The notes under the pieces were generated by a model that was given only the letters and a program-made list of their open reading frames with translations, had not been told where the DNA came from and did no database searches. This document shows, in pieces, positions 8,737-17,982 of a DNA stretch of 64,000 nt. Made by a program: the position numbers and the translations under genes. The DNA is taken from contig NZ_CP154840.1 in the NCBI RefSeq assembly GCF_047301505.1, positions 4,154,001 to 4,218,000 of the forward strand, in the 5' to 3' direction. This DNA comes from Lysinibacillus_B sp031181585 (GTDB taxonomy: Bacteria > Bacillota > Bacilli > Bacillales_A > Planococcaceae). Positions within the stretch are counted from its first letter, which is position 1. The number at the start of each line of letters is the position of its first letter.

Positions 8737-10482
8737 TTATATCGAAAACTTTTCTATTTCTTTCACAACTTCACGAGAAGTTTCCTCTAAATGCTTCACC
8801 ACTACATTTAAACGTTCTACCATCTCCACTTGAACAGTTGTGGAATTCGCTACATTCTGTGTTCGTTCCATTGTATTTGTTACTAAATGATTCATTTGCT
8901 CTGTAGAAGCTAATATTTGCTGTGCACTTGCAGACATCTGTTCAATGACTGCTGAATCATCCTGAATCTGTTCATTCACCTGTTCTACCGAACGTAAGAT
9001 ACGTGATAGTTTTTCACCAATAGAGGCTACAGCTAAACTGCCGTCCTTCACTTCCGTTGTACTCATATCCATTTCCTTCAGCGCACGATCTGCAATCTGC
9101 ATGAAGACCTGAAGCTGTTGATGAATTTCATCTGCTGAGCCTCGCGACAATTCAGCCAGCTTACGTACTTCATCTGCTACTACTGCGAAACCTTTTCCTG
9201 CCTCTCCGGCCCGGGCTGCTTCAATTGCCGCATTTAGTGCAAGCAAGTTCGTCTGATCGGCAATGCTTGTAATCACTCCGACCATATCGCTAATTGCTGA
9301 GAATTTTTCACCCATTTCACGAACGTGTTCAGACGTACGAACAACGGAACTTTCCACGTTTTGAATCTGGTTGATTACTTCCCTCGAACTATTCGTGCTT
9401 GATTCCACAAGCGCTGTCATATCATTTGATGATTCAGCTATCTCACTTGTCGTATCAGCAAGACGCTGGATGCCCACAGCCATCTCATTCATCGCAAGCA
9501 TAACTTCATCATTGCTGCCTTTTTGCTGTTCACTGCCGTCCGCAATCTCGTTCATGCTTTCGGCAATTGCCATACTTGAATCACCGACTTTGCCTGAGGC
9601 ATCATTCATGTCAACGACTACTTGCCCTAGATTATCAGCTTTTCCATGAATGACTTGGAATGTAGCAGCTAAACTGTCAATTGTATGTGAGAAAGCTTTT
9701 GTAAATGCCATGATTTCATTATCTGACTTCATTCGAATTTCTGACACAGTCTCCTTAGCGCCTTTCAAATCTCCTTCTGCCAGCTGTTCCGATGATTTTG
9801 TTAAATAATCAAGCGGTTTAAGAGACGAATTGATATAGTAGAACAGTAATGCGAGAGCAACTAAAATGATCAACACAAAAATGCCTACCATACTTGGCAG
9901 CACTTCCTTCGCAATATTACCTGTAATTTCTTCCATATAAGAAGCGTCAATGTCCACTCCTAAAAAGCCGATAATCTCCCCATCTTTATTTTTCATTGGA
10001 ACAAAGCCAGAAACAAATTCACCGTAGTCACTGGCTAATACGTCTGAATAGTACCCACCTTCATCCATAGCCTGTTTTAAATGTTCATATGTTGTTGCCC
10101 CTGATTCTTCGCCTAATGAAGCTGCATTTTCTGTATCATCAGCCGGCATGCCATCGACAAGGAAGGTTACCTTCTCTCCCTCTTTTGGTACAAAGTATGT
10201 ATAAGCATAGAGTACACCCGCTTTTCCGCGAAGCTCATTTAATTCTTCCCGAAGCTCCCAATAAATATCGTTTTCCTCCGGGTTTTCTGTCAATTCCTCA
10301 TATTTTTCTATATCCATATAACTCAACATATTTTCAGCAGCGGAAATTGTCCGTTCGCCGATTGATGCTTGTACCGACTCTTTGGAATTATAAAACATTA
10401 AAAATACATTAATTCCAAGCATTATAATAAAAATTATAATAGCACTCGCAAGTATTCTATTTGCCAGCTTTTTTTTCTTCAT
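8737..10482 (-). CDS. Methyl-accepting chemotaxis protein with Cache-like sensor
   Basis: A chemoreceptor of 581 residues. TM1 is at about 10-31. The sensor domain (about 35-185) ends with GFVPMKNKDGEIIGFLGVDIDA, a PAS/Cache-type strand pattern. TM2 is at about 196-215, then HAMP, then a long signalling coiled coil with the tip DQTNLLALNAAIEAARAGE at about 409-427 and a VVKEIEKFSI tail. It differs from the neighbouring receptor in its sensor, so it should respond to another stimulus. It has its own promoter region and terminator. Confidence 0.95.
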   Translation of the reverse strand: MKKKKLANRILASAIIIFIIMLGINVFLMFYNSKESVQASIGERTISAAENMLSYMDIEKYEELTENPEENDIYWELREELNELRGKAGVLYAYTYFVPKEGEKVTFLVDGMPADDTENAASLGEESGATTYEHLKQAMDEGGYYSDVLASDYGEFVSGFVPMKNKDGEIIGFLGVDIDASYMEEITGNIAKEVLPSMVGIFVLIILVALALLFYYINSSLKPLDYLTKSSEQLAEGDLKGAKETVSEIRMKSDNEIMAFTKAFSHTIDSLAATFQVIHGKADNLGQVVVDMNDASGKVGDSSMAIAESMNEIADGSEQQKGSNDEVMLAMNEMAVGIQRLADTTSEIAESSNDMTALVESSTNSSREVINQIQNVESSVVRTSEHVREMGEKFSAISDMVGVITSIADQTNLLALNAAIEAARAGEAGKGFAVVADEVRKLAELSRGSADEIHQQLQVFMQIADRALKEMDMSTTEVKDGSLAVASIGEKLSRILRSVEQVNEQIQDDSAVIEQMSASAQQILASTEQMNHLVTNTMERTQNVANSTTVQVEMVERLNVVVKHLEETSREVVKEIEKFSI

Positions 10483-10589
10483 TCTGATCCCTCTTTATTC
10501 ATTATTTCATGCTAATATTTTGCTATAATAAACCTTATTATACAAATTTTCTGCTCATACTAAAATACCATCCAACTTTATCAAACAAA

Positions 10590-10627
10590 AGAGGCTTTTC
10601 TCACATATACATAGTGAGAAAGCCTCT
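10590..10627 (-). terminator. Terminator of the YebC-family gene
   Basis: AGAGGCTTTTCTCAC pairs with GTGAGAAAGCCTCT. The minus strand continues CTTTTGTTTG. It starts 10 bases after the yeeI-like stop codon. Confidence 0.8.
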
Positions 10628-10636
10628 GTAAAATTA

Positions 10637-11356
10637 TTATTCACCTAAATCTGCATTATGATAGACACGTTGTACATCTTCTAAGTCTTCTAATGCATCG
10701 ATCATCTTTTCGAATTTCGCCAGGTCATCGCCTGCTAGTGTAACTTCCGTCATAGGAAGCATTGTTAGCTCTGCCACAGCAAACTCCTCAATGCCTGCTG
10801 CTTTTAAAGCTTCTTGCGTAGCATGGAACTGATCAGGTTCTGTATAGACAATGATTGTTCCTTCTTCATCCATAATGTCTCGTGCATCTAAGTCCGCTTC
10901 CATCAGGATTTCCAGAATTTCATCTTCTGTTTTCCCTTCCATTCCGAAGACAGCTGTTGAAGTAAACATATGAGCAGCTGATCCGCTTACGCCCATGTTT
11001 CCTCCGTTTTTCCCGAATGCTGCACGAACTTCTGAAGCTGTACGATTTACATTGTTTGTCAGCGCATCGACAATCACCATTGTACCGCCTACTCCAAATC
11101 CTTCATAACGCAATTCATCAAATTGCTCGTCGCCGCCGCCTTTTGCTTTGTCGATTGCTTTTTCAATAATATGTTTTGGTACTGAATATGTTTTGGCACG
11201 TTCTAATACGGTTTTCAAAGCACGGTTCGATTCTGGATTTGGCTCGCCAGATTTAGCTGCTACATAAATTTCACGACCGAATTTTGCATAAACACGACTA
11301 GTGCTTGCATCTTTAGAAGCCTTTTTTTCCTTAATGTTATTCCATTTACGACCCAT
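10637..11356 (-). CDS. yeeI: YebC/PmpR-family protein (YeeI type)
   Basis: A 239-residue protein starting MGRKWNNIKEKKASKDA, the hallmark N-terminus of the YeeI branch of the YebC/TACO1 family. The middle has FGREIYVAAKSGEPNPESN, and the acidic C-terminus the DALEDLEDVQRVYHN block. Family members are DNA-binding regulators (PmpR) or ribosome-associated factors that ease translation of difficult peptide motifs; which applies here is open. A good AAGAGAG-type site precedes the start. It is a single-gene unit. Confidence 0.92.
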   Translation of the reverse strand: MGRKWNNIKEKKASKDASTSRVYAKFGREIYVAAKSGEPNPESNRALKTVLERAKTYSVPKHIIEKAIDKAKGGGDEQFDELRYEGFGVGGTMVIVDALTNNVNRTASEVRAAFGKNGGNMGVSGSAAHMFTSTAVFGMEGKTEDEILEILMEADLDARDIMDEEGTIIVYTEPDQFHATQEALKAAGIEEFAVAELTMLPMTEVTLAGDDLAKFEKMIDALEDLEDVQRVYHNADLGE

Positions 11357-11511
11357 AGTTTCACTCTCTTTCGATTTAAATAAGCTGTAAAATCACTTGT
11401 AACTTAACTATTATACCTAAAAAGGGGCAAATTATAAAAGGTTCTTAATCAAAATATCTACTCCACCCCGAAGAAAGACCTTTTCTAAGCAGGCGGCAAA
11501 TGAATTCTCTA

Positions 11512-14500
11512 TTACTTAATAGATTGAAATTTTTCTTTCAAGATATAGTAGGACTCTTTCAAGCGCTCCTTGCTTTCAGGGAATCCCCATGTATCCCATT
11601 TATAACGCGATACTTCTTTAGATATGTGAGAGGCTGCCTCTCCGTTTTTCATCAACATCGCACCGATTCCTATGCCTTCCAAAATTTCATAAGACGGCTT
11701 CCTATTTGCATAGAGGTCACTCCATGCCTCTCGTCTTGAGGGATCTGTTATATTCAGCATCAGCCAAGGTATGCGGATTTCAATAACCCCGTCTGTTTCA
11801 TTGATTTGATAATCTGCCAATGAATCATATTCGTCACTTGCCGGGTTCGCACTCCCTTGTTTTAATCTCCCTGTTTCATAGGATACAAAATCATAATGTT
11901 TATTCAAAATAGGGATTGTTAATTCTTTGTTTAATGCAAAATAGATATTGTTAAATTGGCCTGTATCCTTTTCGTGCCGACCTTTGAAGTCAATCATCTT
12001 TAATTGATGCCCATACATATATTGATAGATATCATAATAGGCATCAACCCGTACTCGGCTTTCCTTCTCTCCCTTAAGTTCTATGACAAAGTCTGCTTCC
12101 ATAGGCAATGTTTGTCCGTTATATGTTGTATTTCCTTGACCGCCTACTGTATCTAGATAGATGACTGGATAATAATCTTTATTAAACTGCGGTTGATCCA
12201 TATCTAAGCGGAGATATAAGTAACGCTCATCTGAATCCACATACATTTTCTCTATCTCGCTATCTGCGGTATACAAGGGGTCATGCCCAAACCAGTCTGA
12301 TGTATCCCCGTCTACCTTCTTCTTTAACGTATCAAAGCTTAAAATACCAAACTGCTGCTCATTTGTCTGGGCGTTTGACCAGTATGGACGCTGATCGGGG
12401 TTATCTAAATCCATCGTATTCCATGTACGTTTGAACCATTCATCCTGCCAAGTGAACACCAGCCCCCCGAGCATTCCTTCATGCAGGATATCTTCATATA
12501 GCCGTACAAGAATTTCCCCTTGCTCATCTTCTGCAATGAAGCCCTGGTTCCAGCCAAATGGGTTTTCATGCGTTAAGCCGCGAGATGCTGGAATTCCAAA
12601 TTCAGAAATCAGTACCGGTAAACGATGCGCCGCATGCAGATCGTTTAAATAACCGGCATAGTTGTTCTTCTCCCCGCGGAAATCTTCATATTCAATATAC
12701 TTCGGCGTATAGTTTAAAAAATCCGGATAATATGGATAGACATGATATGCAGCAAACTGGCCGACTGATTCTGCTTCGTTTTTCACATAAATAACATTCG
12801 GATTAACCGATGCATAGTCTTCCTGCTCACTTGGTTCATATGGGTGTTCAAGCAAGTCCGTCGTCACCCAATTTGTAAAGCTGAACGGGCGGATCCATCC
12901 ATAATTCTCTGCCTCATATTGAGCGGTAAATTCAAACTGTTCCGCCAGCCATATCTCAAATGGGGCTGCCTCTTTTGTTGAGAAGTACTGTCCGTCATGC
13001 TGCGGCTTACCTGCGTGCTTTTTATTCGTACTTTCTACTGTATAAGGATACCACTCAATACCGAGCATCCAGCCAATCACATAAGGAGAGATATCAGCCG
13101 TATAAGCCCCATAAGCATGACCCGGCTTCTGTTCCACTTTTGCATTTCCATGAATCACGTCAACAATACGAGTAATTTCGGATTGAAATTGTTCTGTTGG
13201 CTCCCCGTAGACATCAAGTGCTTCTTCTAGAGGCTCTTCATCAATCCACACCCCATGAAATACATAGATTGGCTCTTCATGGGTTTCATTATATTCTTTT
13301 AATGCTTTATAAAAACCAGGGGGATGCAGTGTGTACACACGAATGGTATTGGCACCCATCTCTCCGATATACTCAAACCAACGAGCGTACTCTTCCTCCG
13401 TTATTCCTGCTTCTCCAGGAAATACCCCAGGACGGGCCATGCCAATATTTACTCCTTTAATCGTAATAGATTGCCATTTCCCATCTATGAGGACTTCATA
13501 GCTGTCACCATTAAGACGTGCATTATAGGACAGATCTTCTACTCTTGCAGGCTCTACCGAAACCGGCACTTCCACAGCCTTTTCCGTATGCTTCGTTTCC
13601 TCCAGGATCCCCTCCATCATGGCGTAGTAATTATGCCAATAAAATTCAGCATCAGATAGCCATTTTTGAAGGGTTACATACCCTTTAAAATAAGGAATAG
13701 AGGCGGCTTTCTCTTTCTCAGAGAAATTGCCGGCAAAATAATACAGCTTATTCCCTTCCTCTGCCCGGTATGCGGCTGCTACGAAGGCAGAGGGAATATT
13801 ATTTTCGGCCAATACAGATTGATGCTCCTCGCTTAGGTTCAGATTGAAATGGGCAAGCACTTCAGATTCTGTCGCCTCAGAAATATCCATCCAGCCGTAG
13901 TATGATTTTGATTCATTAAATCCAAACAGCGCTTGTCCGGCAGATGTCGTTTTCAGTGTCACTTCAGGAGCGCCATCTAGCACAATTGACTTGTCGTCGG
14001 CTTCGTGGTAGAAAACGATACCATTTCCATTTAAAGTTTGATTCCATTCAGCCAAATCTTCAAAATACTTCGCCTTCCAGCCGCTATAGGAAATGCCCAG
14101 AGTCTCCGCTAAATCCTCTCTTACACCTTCACTTGTATGAATGGATAAGTTATCATGCTCTACTATTAATGTGACAGGTGAGGACTGTTCAAGCCGCGCT
14201 TTTATATTACGCCAGGCATTATTTGATAAGCCTCCATAGAGTGTCCTTGTCGATTTTTCATCTCCCCAGGCGAGTTCTGATTCATTGAGTCCATAAGTAT
14301 TGGACAAATAAATCATGTCATATGTATCATAGCGCATCGGCAATTCATTAAAGGCTATATCCTCTTTATGATCCGACACTGTCACGCCGTAATAATCAGT
14401 CGACGGGTCATAGTTTTCACCCGCTTCATTTTGAACCTTGGCAATATTCAGCGCTTCTGTAATACCAACTCGTTCCATCATTTGCTCATCGCTCGATCCT

Positions 14501-14607
14501 GTATCTATTATAGCTACATTTACTACTTCAGCAGGCTTGAACAATTGCCACAGCCATGGAGTCAACAGTACAAACAAAATCAAGATTATCCCTATTAATT
14601 TTTTCAT
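11512..14607 (-). CDS. Membrane-anchored glycoside-hydrolase-like protein with paralogous N-terminal domain
   Basis: A 1031-residue extracytoplasmic protein. Residues 4-22 form a signal anchor. Residues 25-345 form a domain of unknown function whose only relative in the window is the free-standing protein at 15971. Residues 370-740 look like a (beta/alpha)8 glycoside hydrolase of the GH-A type. Probable acid/base Glu518 is in VIGWMLGIEWYP and nucleophile Glu669 in PVLISEFGIPA; the usual Asn before the acid/base is Ile here. Residues 770-1000 resemble a CBM9/DOMON sugar-binding domain (DGDTSDW, RYLYLRLDMDQ). The start at 14607 has AAGGAGG, which lies inside a predicted hairpin. I infer a surface enzyme that trims or modifies the polysaccharide made by the divergent operon. 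Confidence 0.8.
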   Translation of the reverse strand: MKKLIGIILILFVLLTPWLWQLFKPAEVVNVAIIDTGSSDEQMMERVGITEALNIAKVQNEAGENYDPSTDYYGVTVSDHKEDIAFNELPMRYDTYDMIYLSNTYGLNESELAWGDEKSTRTLYGGLSNNAWRNIKARLEQSSPVTLIVEHDNLSIHTSEGVREDLAETLGISYSGWKAKYFEDLAEWNQTLNGNGIVFYHEADDKSIVLDGAPEVTLKTTSAGQALFGFNESKSYYGWMDISEATESEVLAHFNLNLSEEHQSVLAENNIPSAFVAAAYRAEEGNKLYYFAGNFSEKEKAASIPYFKGYVTLQKWLSDAEFYWHNYYAMMEGILEETKHTEKAVEVPVSVEPARVEDLSYNARLNGDSYEVLIDGKWQSITIKGVNIGMARPGVFPGEAGITEEEYARWFEYIGEMGANTIRVYTLHPPGFYKALKEYNETHEEPIYVFHGVWIDEEPLEEALDVYGEPTEQFQSEITRIVDVIHGNAKVEQKPGHAYGAYTADISPYVIGWMLGIEWYPYTVESTNKKHAGKPQHDGQYFSTKEAAPFEIWLAEQFEFTAQYEAENYGWIRPFSFTNWVTTDLLEHPYEPSEQEDYASVNPNVIYVKNEAESVGQFAAYHVYPYYPDFLNYTPKYIEYEDFRGEKNNYAGYLNDLHAAHRLPVLISEFGIPASRGLTHENPFGWNQGFIAEDEQGEILVRLYEDILHEGMLGGLVFTWQDEWFKRTWNTMDLDNPDQRPYWSNAQTNEQQFGILSFDTLKKKVDGDTSDWFGHDPLYTADSEIEKMYVDSDERYLYLRLDMDQPQFNKDYYPVIYLDTVGGQGNTTYNGQTLPMEADFVIELKGEKESRVRVDAYYDIYQYMYGHQLKMIDFKGRHEKDTGQFNNIYFALNKELTIPILNKHYDFVSYETGRLKQGSANPASDEYDSLADYQINETDGVIEIRIPWLMLNITDPSRREAWSDLYANRKPSYEILEGIGIGAMLMKNGEAASHISKEVSRYKWDTWGFPESKERLKESYYILKEKFQSIK

Positions 14608-14611
14608 TGCT

Positions 14612-14629
14612 GCCTCCTTATTAAGAGGC
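14612..14629 (-). promoter_or_regulatory. Hairpin enclosing the ribosome-binding site of the hydrolase gene
   Basis: In the mRNA, GCCTCTT pairs with AGGAGGC around the loop AATA, burying the whole Shine-Dalgarno sequence. The first arm overlaps by 3 bases the 3' arm of a second hairpin (14627-14663, GGCCnnGCTATAGA type), so the two cannot both be fully formed. Confidence 0.45.
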
Positions 14630-14663
14630 CCTGCTATAGATATAATTTTTCTATAGCCTGGCC
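14627..14663 (-). promoter_or_regulatory. Upstream leader hairpin of the hydrolase gene
   Basis: GGCCCTGCTATAGA and TCTATAGCCTGGCC form an almost complete stem around an AT loop, between the zinc peptidase stop codon and the hydrolase start. There is no T-tract typical of a terminator on the minus strand. It could stabilise or process the mRNA or compete with the hairpin over the ribosome-binding site. Confidence 0.4.
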
Positions 14664-14702
14664 ATGTCAATCTGTTTTGACTACTCAGTTATTGAGGTGA
14701 TT

Positions 14703-15560
14703 TTATAGATTAGTCGCACTGAATGTATCTCCACCCTGCAGCGTGCCATTTTCATACCCCTTTTTAAACCATCTCATCCGCTGTTCACTCGTTCCGTGCG
14801 TAAAGCTTTCAGGGACTATATATCCTTGTGCTTCCATCTGCAGCGTATCATCCCCAATTGCATTTGCTGCTGTCAATGCTTCCTCAAAGTCTCCTGCTTC
14901 TAAATATCCCTCGTTTTGCACATGATGCGCCCAAACACCAGCTAAATAGTCCGCTTGTAATTCCAGACGCTTTACCTGCTCATTATACTCGGCCTGAGAC
15001 ACTTGCCCATTCAATCCATGGACCTTCTGCGAGTAACCAAGCAACGTCTGTACATGATGGCCTACCTCATGGGCTACTACATAAGCCATTGCAAAATCAC
15101 CAGGTGCTTGAAATCGATTTTTCAGTTCCTCATAAAAGCTTAAATCAATGTAGAGCTTATGATCAGCCGGGCAATAAAAGGGGCCTACTGCCGCATTTTG
15201 ATAACCACATCCCGAACTAACGCTATCTGTGAATAAAACCAAGGTCGGATTTTGATAGTTCAGCTCTTCCTCTTCAAATACTTGCTGCCATACATCTTCT
15301 GTATCTGCCAGCACGACTGATACAAATTCTGCCAGTTCCTCTTCTTGGGCAGTCGGTGTATATTCCTCTGTTGGAGAGCCATTTTGGGTGATGCTTTTAG
15401 ATACCGTATCTAATACATCTCCTGCATCGCCGCCATTTAGCAAAGTAAAAATAAGAGCTATAATAATTCCAATACCGCCAAGGCCTCCGCCGATCTTCCC
15501 GGCGCTCATTCCTCTCCGGTCTTCTACATTGCTGCTTTTCCTTCTCCCTTTGACATCCAT
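14703..15560 (-). CDS. Neutral zinc metallopeptidase (YpfJ family), membrane-anchored
   Basis: A 285-residue protein of the putative neutral zinc metallopeptidase family. It has a cytoplasmic basic start, a glycine-rich transmembrane segment at about 22-42, a linker, then the peptidase domain with HEVGHH at residues 164-169 and downstream QADYLAGVWAHH supplying the third ligand. The SSGCGYQNAAVGPFYCP block is typical. The GGAGGGAG site before the ATG is strong. It lies 95 bases upstream of the hydrolase gene on the same strand and may be co-transcribed with it. Its physiological substrate is not known. Confidence 0.9.
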   Translation of the reverse strand: MDVKGRRKSSNVEDRRGMSAGKIGGGLGGIGIIIALIFTLLNGGDAGDVLDTVSKSITQNGSPTEEYTPTAQEEELAEFVSVVLADTEDVWQQVFEEEELNYQNPTLVLFTDSVSSGCGYQNAAVGPFYCPADHKLYIDLSFYEELKNRFQAPGDFAMAYVVAHEVGHHVQTLLGYSQKVHGLNGQVSQAEYNEQVKRLELQADYLAGVWAHHVQNEGYLEAGDFEEALTAANAIGDDTLQMEAQGYIVPESFTHGTSEQRMRWFKKGYENGTLQGGDTFSATNL

Positions 15561-15970
15561 TTTTCTCCCTCCTATCCCTTATTACCATATAAGTTATTAC
15601 CCATTTTTTCTGTAATATAATTTCTTCTGCATAGAGGTCCTGTTTTTTAGCCGCTATTATGATATGATTCTTATATTTTTATTCCAATTTTGATAACAAA
15701 CTTACTTTTATCATATATAACTGTTTTTAAATTTCTCTTATACTATGATTAAAATTTGATATAGAGGGAACGGGTTTTGTGAAGCCCTTTACAATTTACA
15801 CCAATACTAGAAATTGTTCAAAGGATCAAAAACTCATTCACATAATAGTCTTTCCTTCTATAAGAATCAAGCTGCTTTATTATTTAGCTCCCCATCAGCA
15901 TCTTATTAAATGTTTTGACGAAGGGGCAATAAGACCTATCTATTAATTTTAGAAAGTGACTGGTTTCGCT
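15561..15970. other. Divergent intergenic region between peptidase and polysaccharide operons
   Basis: About 410 bases, AT-rich, with no credible gene. It must hold the divergent promoters. A plausible plus-strand promoter is TTGACG at 15914-15919 with TATCTA 16 bases on. GGGTTTTGTGAAGCCC (about 15771-15786) can form a small hairpin. Confidence 0.4.
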
Positions 15971-17044
15971 ATGAAAAAATTTATATTTGCAGGCGTGCTA
16001 CTGTTGTTGTTTTTTTCCCCAAGGATTTTTTGGCAGTTGAAACCAGAAAACTCGATTGATCTTGTTGTTATTGATAAAACAACTCCTTCAACCGATTACC
16101 GAGAACACCTTGGACTATTTTGGATACTAACAAATGACAAAGTAACGAAGCCATCCGGCGAATACTATTCAATTGAAGAAGATTACTTTGGTTATAACCC
16201 AAAGTTAGGGGTATCAATGAATCCTTACAACATCAGTAGAGAGGTTGACCTCATCTATATAGCTGATACATATGGCGTATATACAAATGATGCAGGGGAA
16301 GAAAACGAGGGCGCGCGCTCCCAGAAGATTTACGGTGGCATGGAGGAAAAAGAATGGGAGGCTATTTTGCGCTCTAAAGGGGAAAACACCACATTGATTG
16401 CAGAGTACAATTCATTTGCCACACCTACCGAAGAAGGACCGCGTTCATCGATGGAAGAAACACTGGGTGTTGAGTGGAGCGGTTGGTCGGGCCGTCATTT
16501 CGATGATCTGATGAGTGACGAGATTCCTTCCTGGCTCATTGCCAACTATGAGGCACAATATCAACAAAAATGGTCCTTTGAAGGTGGGGGCTTGGCATTT
16601 GTTCATTATACAGACCAGGTAATCATTTTGGATGAGAGTGCTGCAGAGGAAAAGGTATCTTTCACTTTGACCGATGCAGGTAAAGAGAAGTTTCCAAAAG
16701 TCTCATCATCGCACTATCCTTATTGGTTTGATATTTTAACAGTCGGGGATGATGCCGTCGTCTATGCAAAGTATAATCTCCGTCTATCACAAGAAGGACA
16801 AGATATATTAGAACAGGCTGGTATTCCTGCCTCCTTCCCTGCTGTCGTTCATCAGCCGGAGAGTAAGACATATTATTTTGCTGGCGATTATGCGGACTAT
16901 ACAAAGGATAATTTGATGAAGTGGGAACGCAGCGACTTCTTAATGACAATTTTTTCACAGGATACATCCAAATTCTTTTGGGTTACCTACGTGCCGCTGA
17001 TGCGAGTCATTTTAGATGAAGTGAAAAACAGCATCCCTAAATGA
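15971..17044 (+). CDS. Membrane-anchored paralogue of the hydrolase N-terminal domain
   Basis: A 357-residue protein with a signal anchor at residues 3-20 and an extracytoplasmic domain. It aligns along its whole length with residues 1-345 of the divergent hydrolase. Shared landmarks are VVIDKTTPS/VAIIDTGSS, DLIYIADTYG/DMIYLSNTYG, KIYGGM/TLYGGL, LGVEWSGWSGRHFDDL/LGISYSGWKAKYFEDL, SYYGWM/SHYPYW and YYFAGDYADY/YYFAGNFSEK. It lacks the catalytic and sugar-binding parts. The start ATG at 15971 is preferred over GTG 15956 because it aligns with the paralogue; neither has a strong ribosome-binding site. It is the first gene of a four-gene operon ending in a polysaccharide synthase. I infer an outer-face partner for assembly or export of the polymer. 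Confidence 0.8.
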   Translation: MKKFIFAGVLLLLFFSPRIFWQLKPENSIDLVVIDKTTPSTDYREHLGLFWILTNDKVTKPSGEYYSIEEDYFGYNPKLGVSMNPYNISREVDLIYIADTYGVYTNDAGEENEGARSQKIYGGMEEKEWEAILRSKGENTTLIAEYNSFATPTEEGPRSSMEETLGVEWSGWSGRHFDDLMSDEIPSWLIANYEAQYQQKWSFEGGGLAFVHYTDQVIILDESAAEEKVSFTLTDAGKEKFPKVSSSHYPYWFDILTVGDDAVVYAKYNLRLSQEGQDILEQAGIPASFPAVVHQPESKTYYFAGDYADYTKDNLMKWERSDFLMTIFSQDTSKFFWVTYVPLMRVILDEVKNSIPK

Positions 17045-17070
17045 AATGTAACGGAAAGAAGGTGGTAACT

Positions 17071-17982
17071 TTGAATAATTTCCATTGGAACGAAAACGAA
17101 TGCGCTGATAAAACAGACTATGAAAAGCTCTCCATGCTGTTTCAGCTCCAGCAATCCTATGTGGAACGGACGAAAATTACATTTTCCATTGTCCTGCTCC
17201 GATGGCATCCGACATGCCGTTTCCCCGATATGCCGTCATCGGAGCAGTATAATCTCTTATATGACTATATTTCCAAGCAAGTAAGAAATTCGGACACAGT
17301 ATTTCGTGACGATCAGTGTAAAACGATCATTATTATGTTGGCCTTCAGCGGTACTCAGGAAGGAAGACACTTTCTACATCGTGTTTTCAATGCAGCCAAT
17401 CATATGCTAAAGGATATGATTGGAAATGTATCCCCAGCCTTTGTCGCAACAGTAAGTGAAATTGCTAATGCTCATTGCACGTTAGAAGAGGTGCTGGAAA
17501 CAAGTATAAACTATCTGGATAAACTAGAAACGCAGCCTCCGAATGCCGTCCTGCCAATCGAGCAGTTTGCGAAGTTTGATACTGAGCTTCTTAAAGTAAG
17601 TATCATTGAAGAGAATACTATTACTATTTCTATTTTAAAAAATCTTTTTAGTAACATGCATATTTCGAATTTTGACCTCCAGGTTCAGACATTTTCCGAT
17701 GGATATGAATTTTTGCAGTCCAACTGGTATCGGTCTGGCCATACTCATATTGTGCTGGTAAACGACATCTTGCCCCGGAAAAACGGGATTGAAATTATGA
17801 ATTATCTGCGCAGTCTGCCGAATGACGAGAAATATATTATTGCATTAATGTCTAAACGAGCTTCAGAGGATGCAATTATGTATGCTTTCGATAATGGGGC
17901 AGATGCCTATTTCAGCAAGCCTTTCAACCTAAAATTAGTAGAAACACAAATCAAGAACATAGTAAGAAGGCTGCGACAATGA
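17071..17982 (+). CDS. Degenerate GGDEF domain fused to degenerate receiver domain
   Basis: A soluble two-domain protein of 303 residues. The N-terminal half has the fold pattern of a diguanylate cyclase. The active-site GGDEF is replaced by DQCKT (residues 81-85), so it should be inactive, but RNSD (72-75) sits exactly where the c-di-GMP-binding I-site RxxD lies. The C-terminal half is a CheY-like receiver: the acidic pocket reads EEN and the phospho-acceptor position before DILP is Asn, while the Ser and Lys (SKPF) are kept. TTG at 17071 is preferred because AAGAAGGTGG lies 6 bases upstream; ATG 17041 overlaps the previous stop but has no site. It is probably a c-di-GMP receptor or scaffold for the synthase. 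Confidence 0.75.
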   Translation: MNNFHWNENECADKTDYEKLSMLFQLQQSYVERTKITFSIVLLRWHPTCRFPDMPSSEQYNLLYDYISKQVRNSDTVFRDDQCKTIIIMLAFSGTQEGRHFLHRVFNAANHMLKDMIGNVSPAFVATVSEIANAHCTLEEVLETSINYLDKLETQPPNAVLPIEQFAKFDTELLKVSIIEENTITISILKNLFSNMHISNFDLQVQTFSDGYEFLQSNWYRSGHTHIVLVNDILPRKNGIEIMNYLRSLPNDEKYIIALMSKRASEDAIMYAFDNGADAYFSKPFNLKLVETQIKNIVRRLRQ

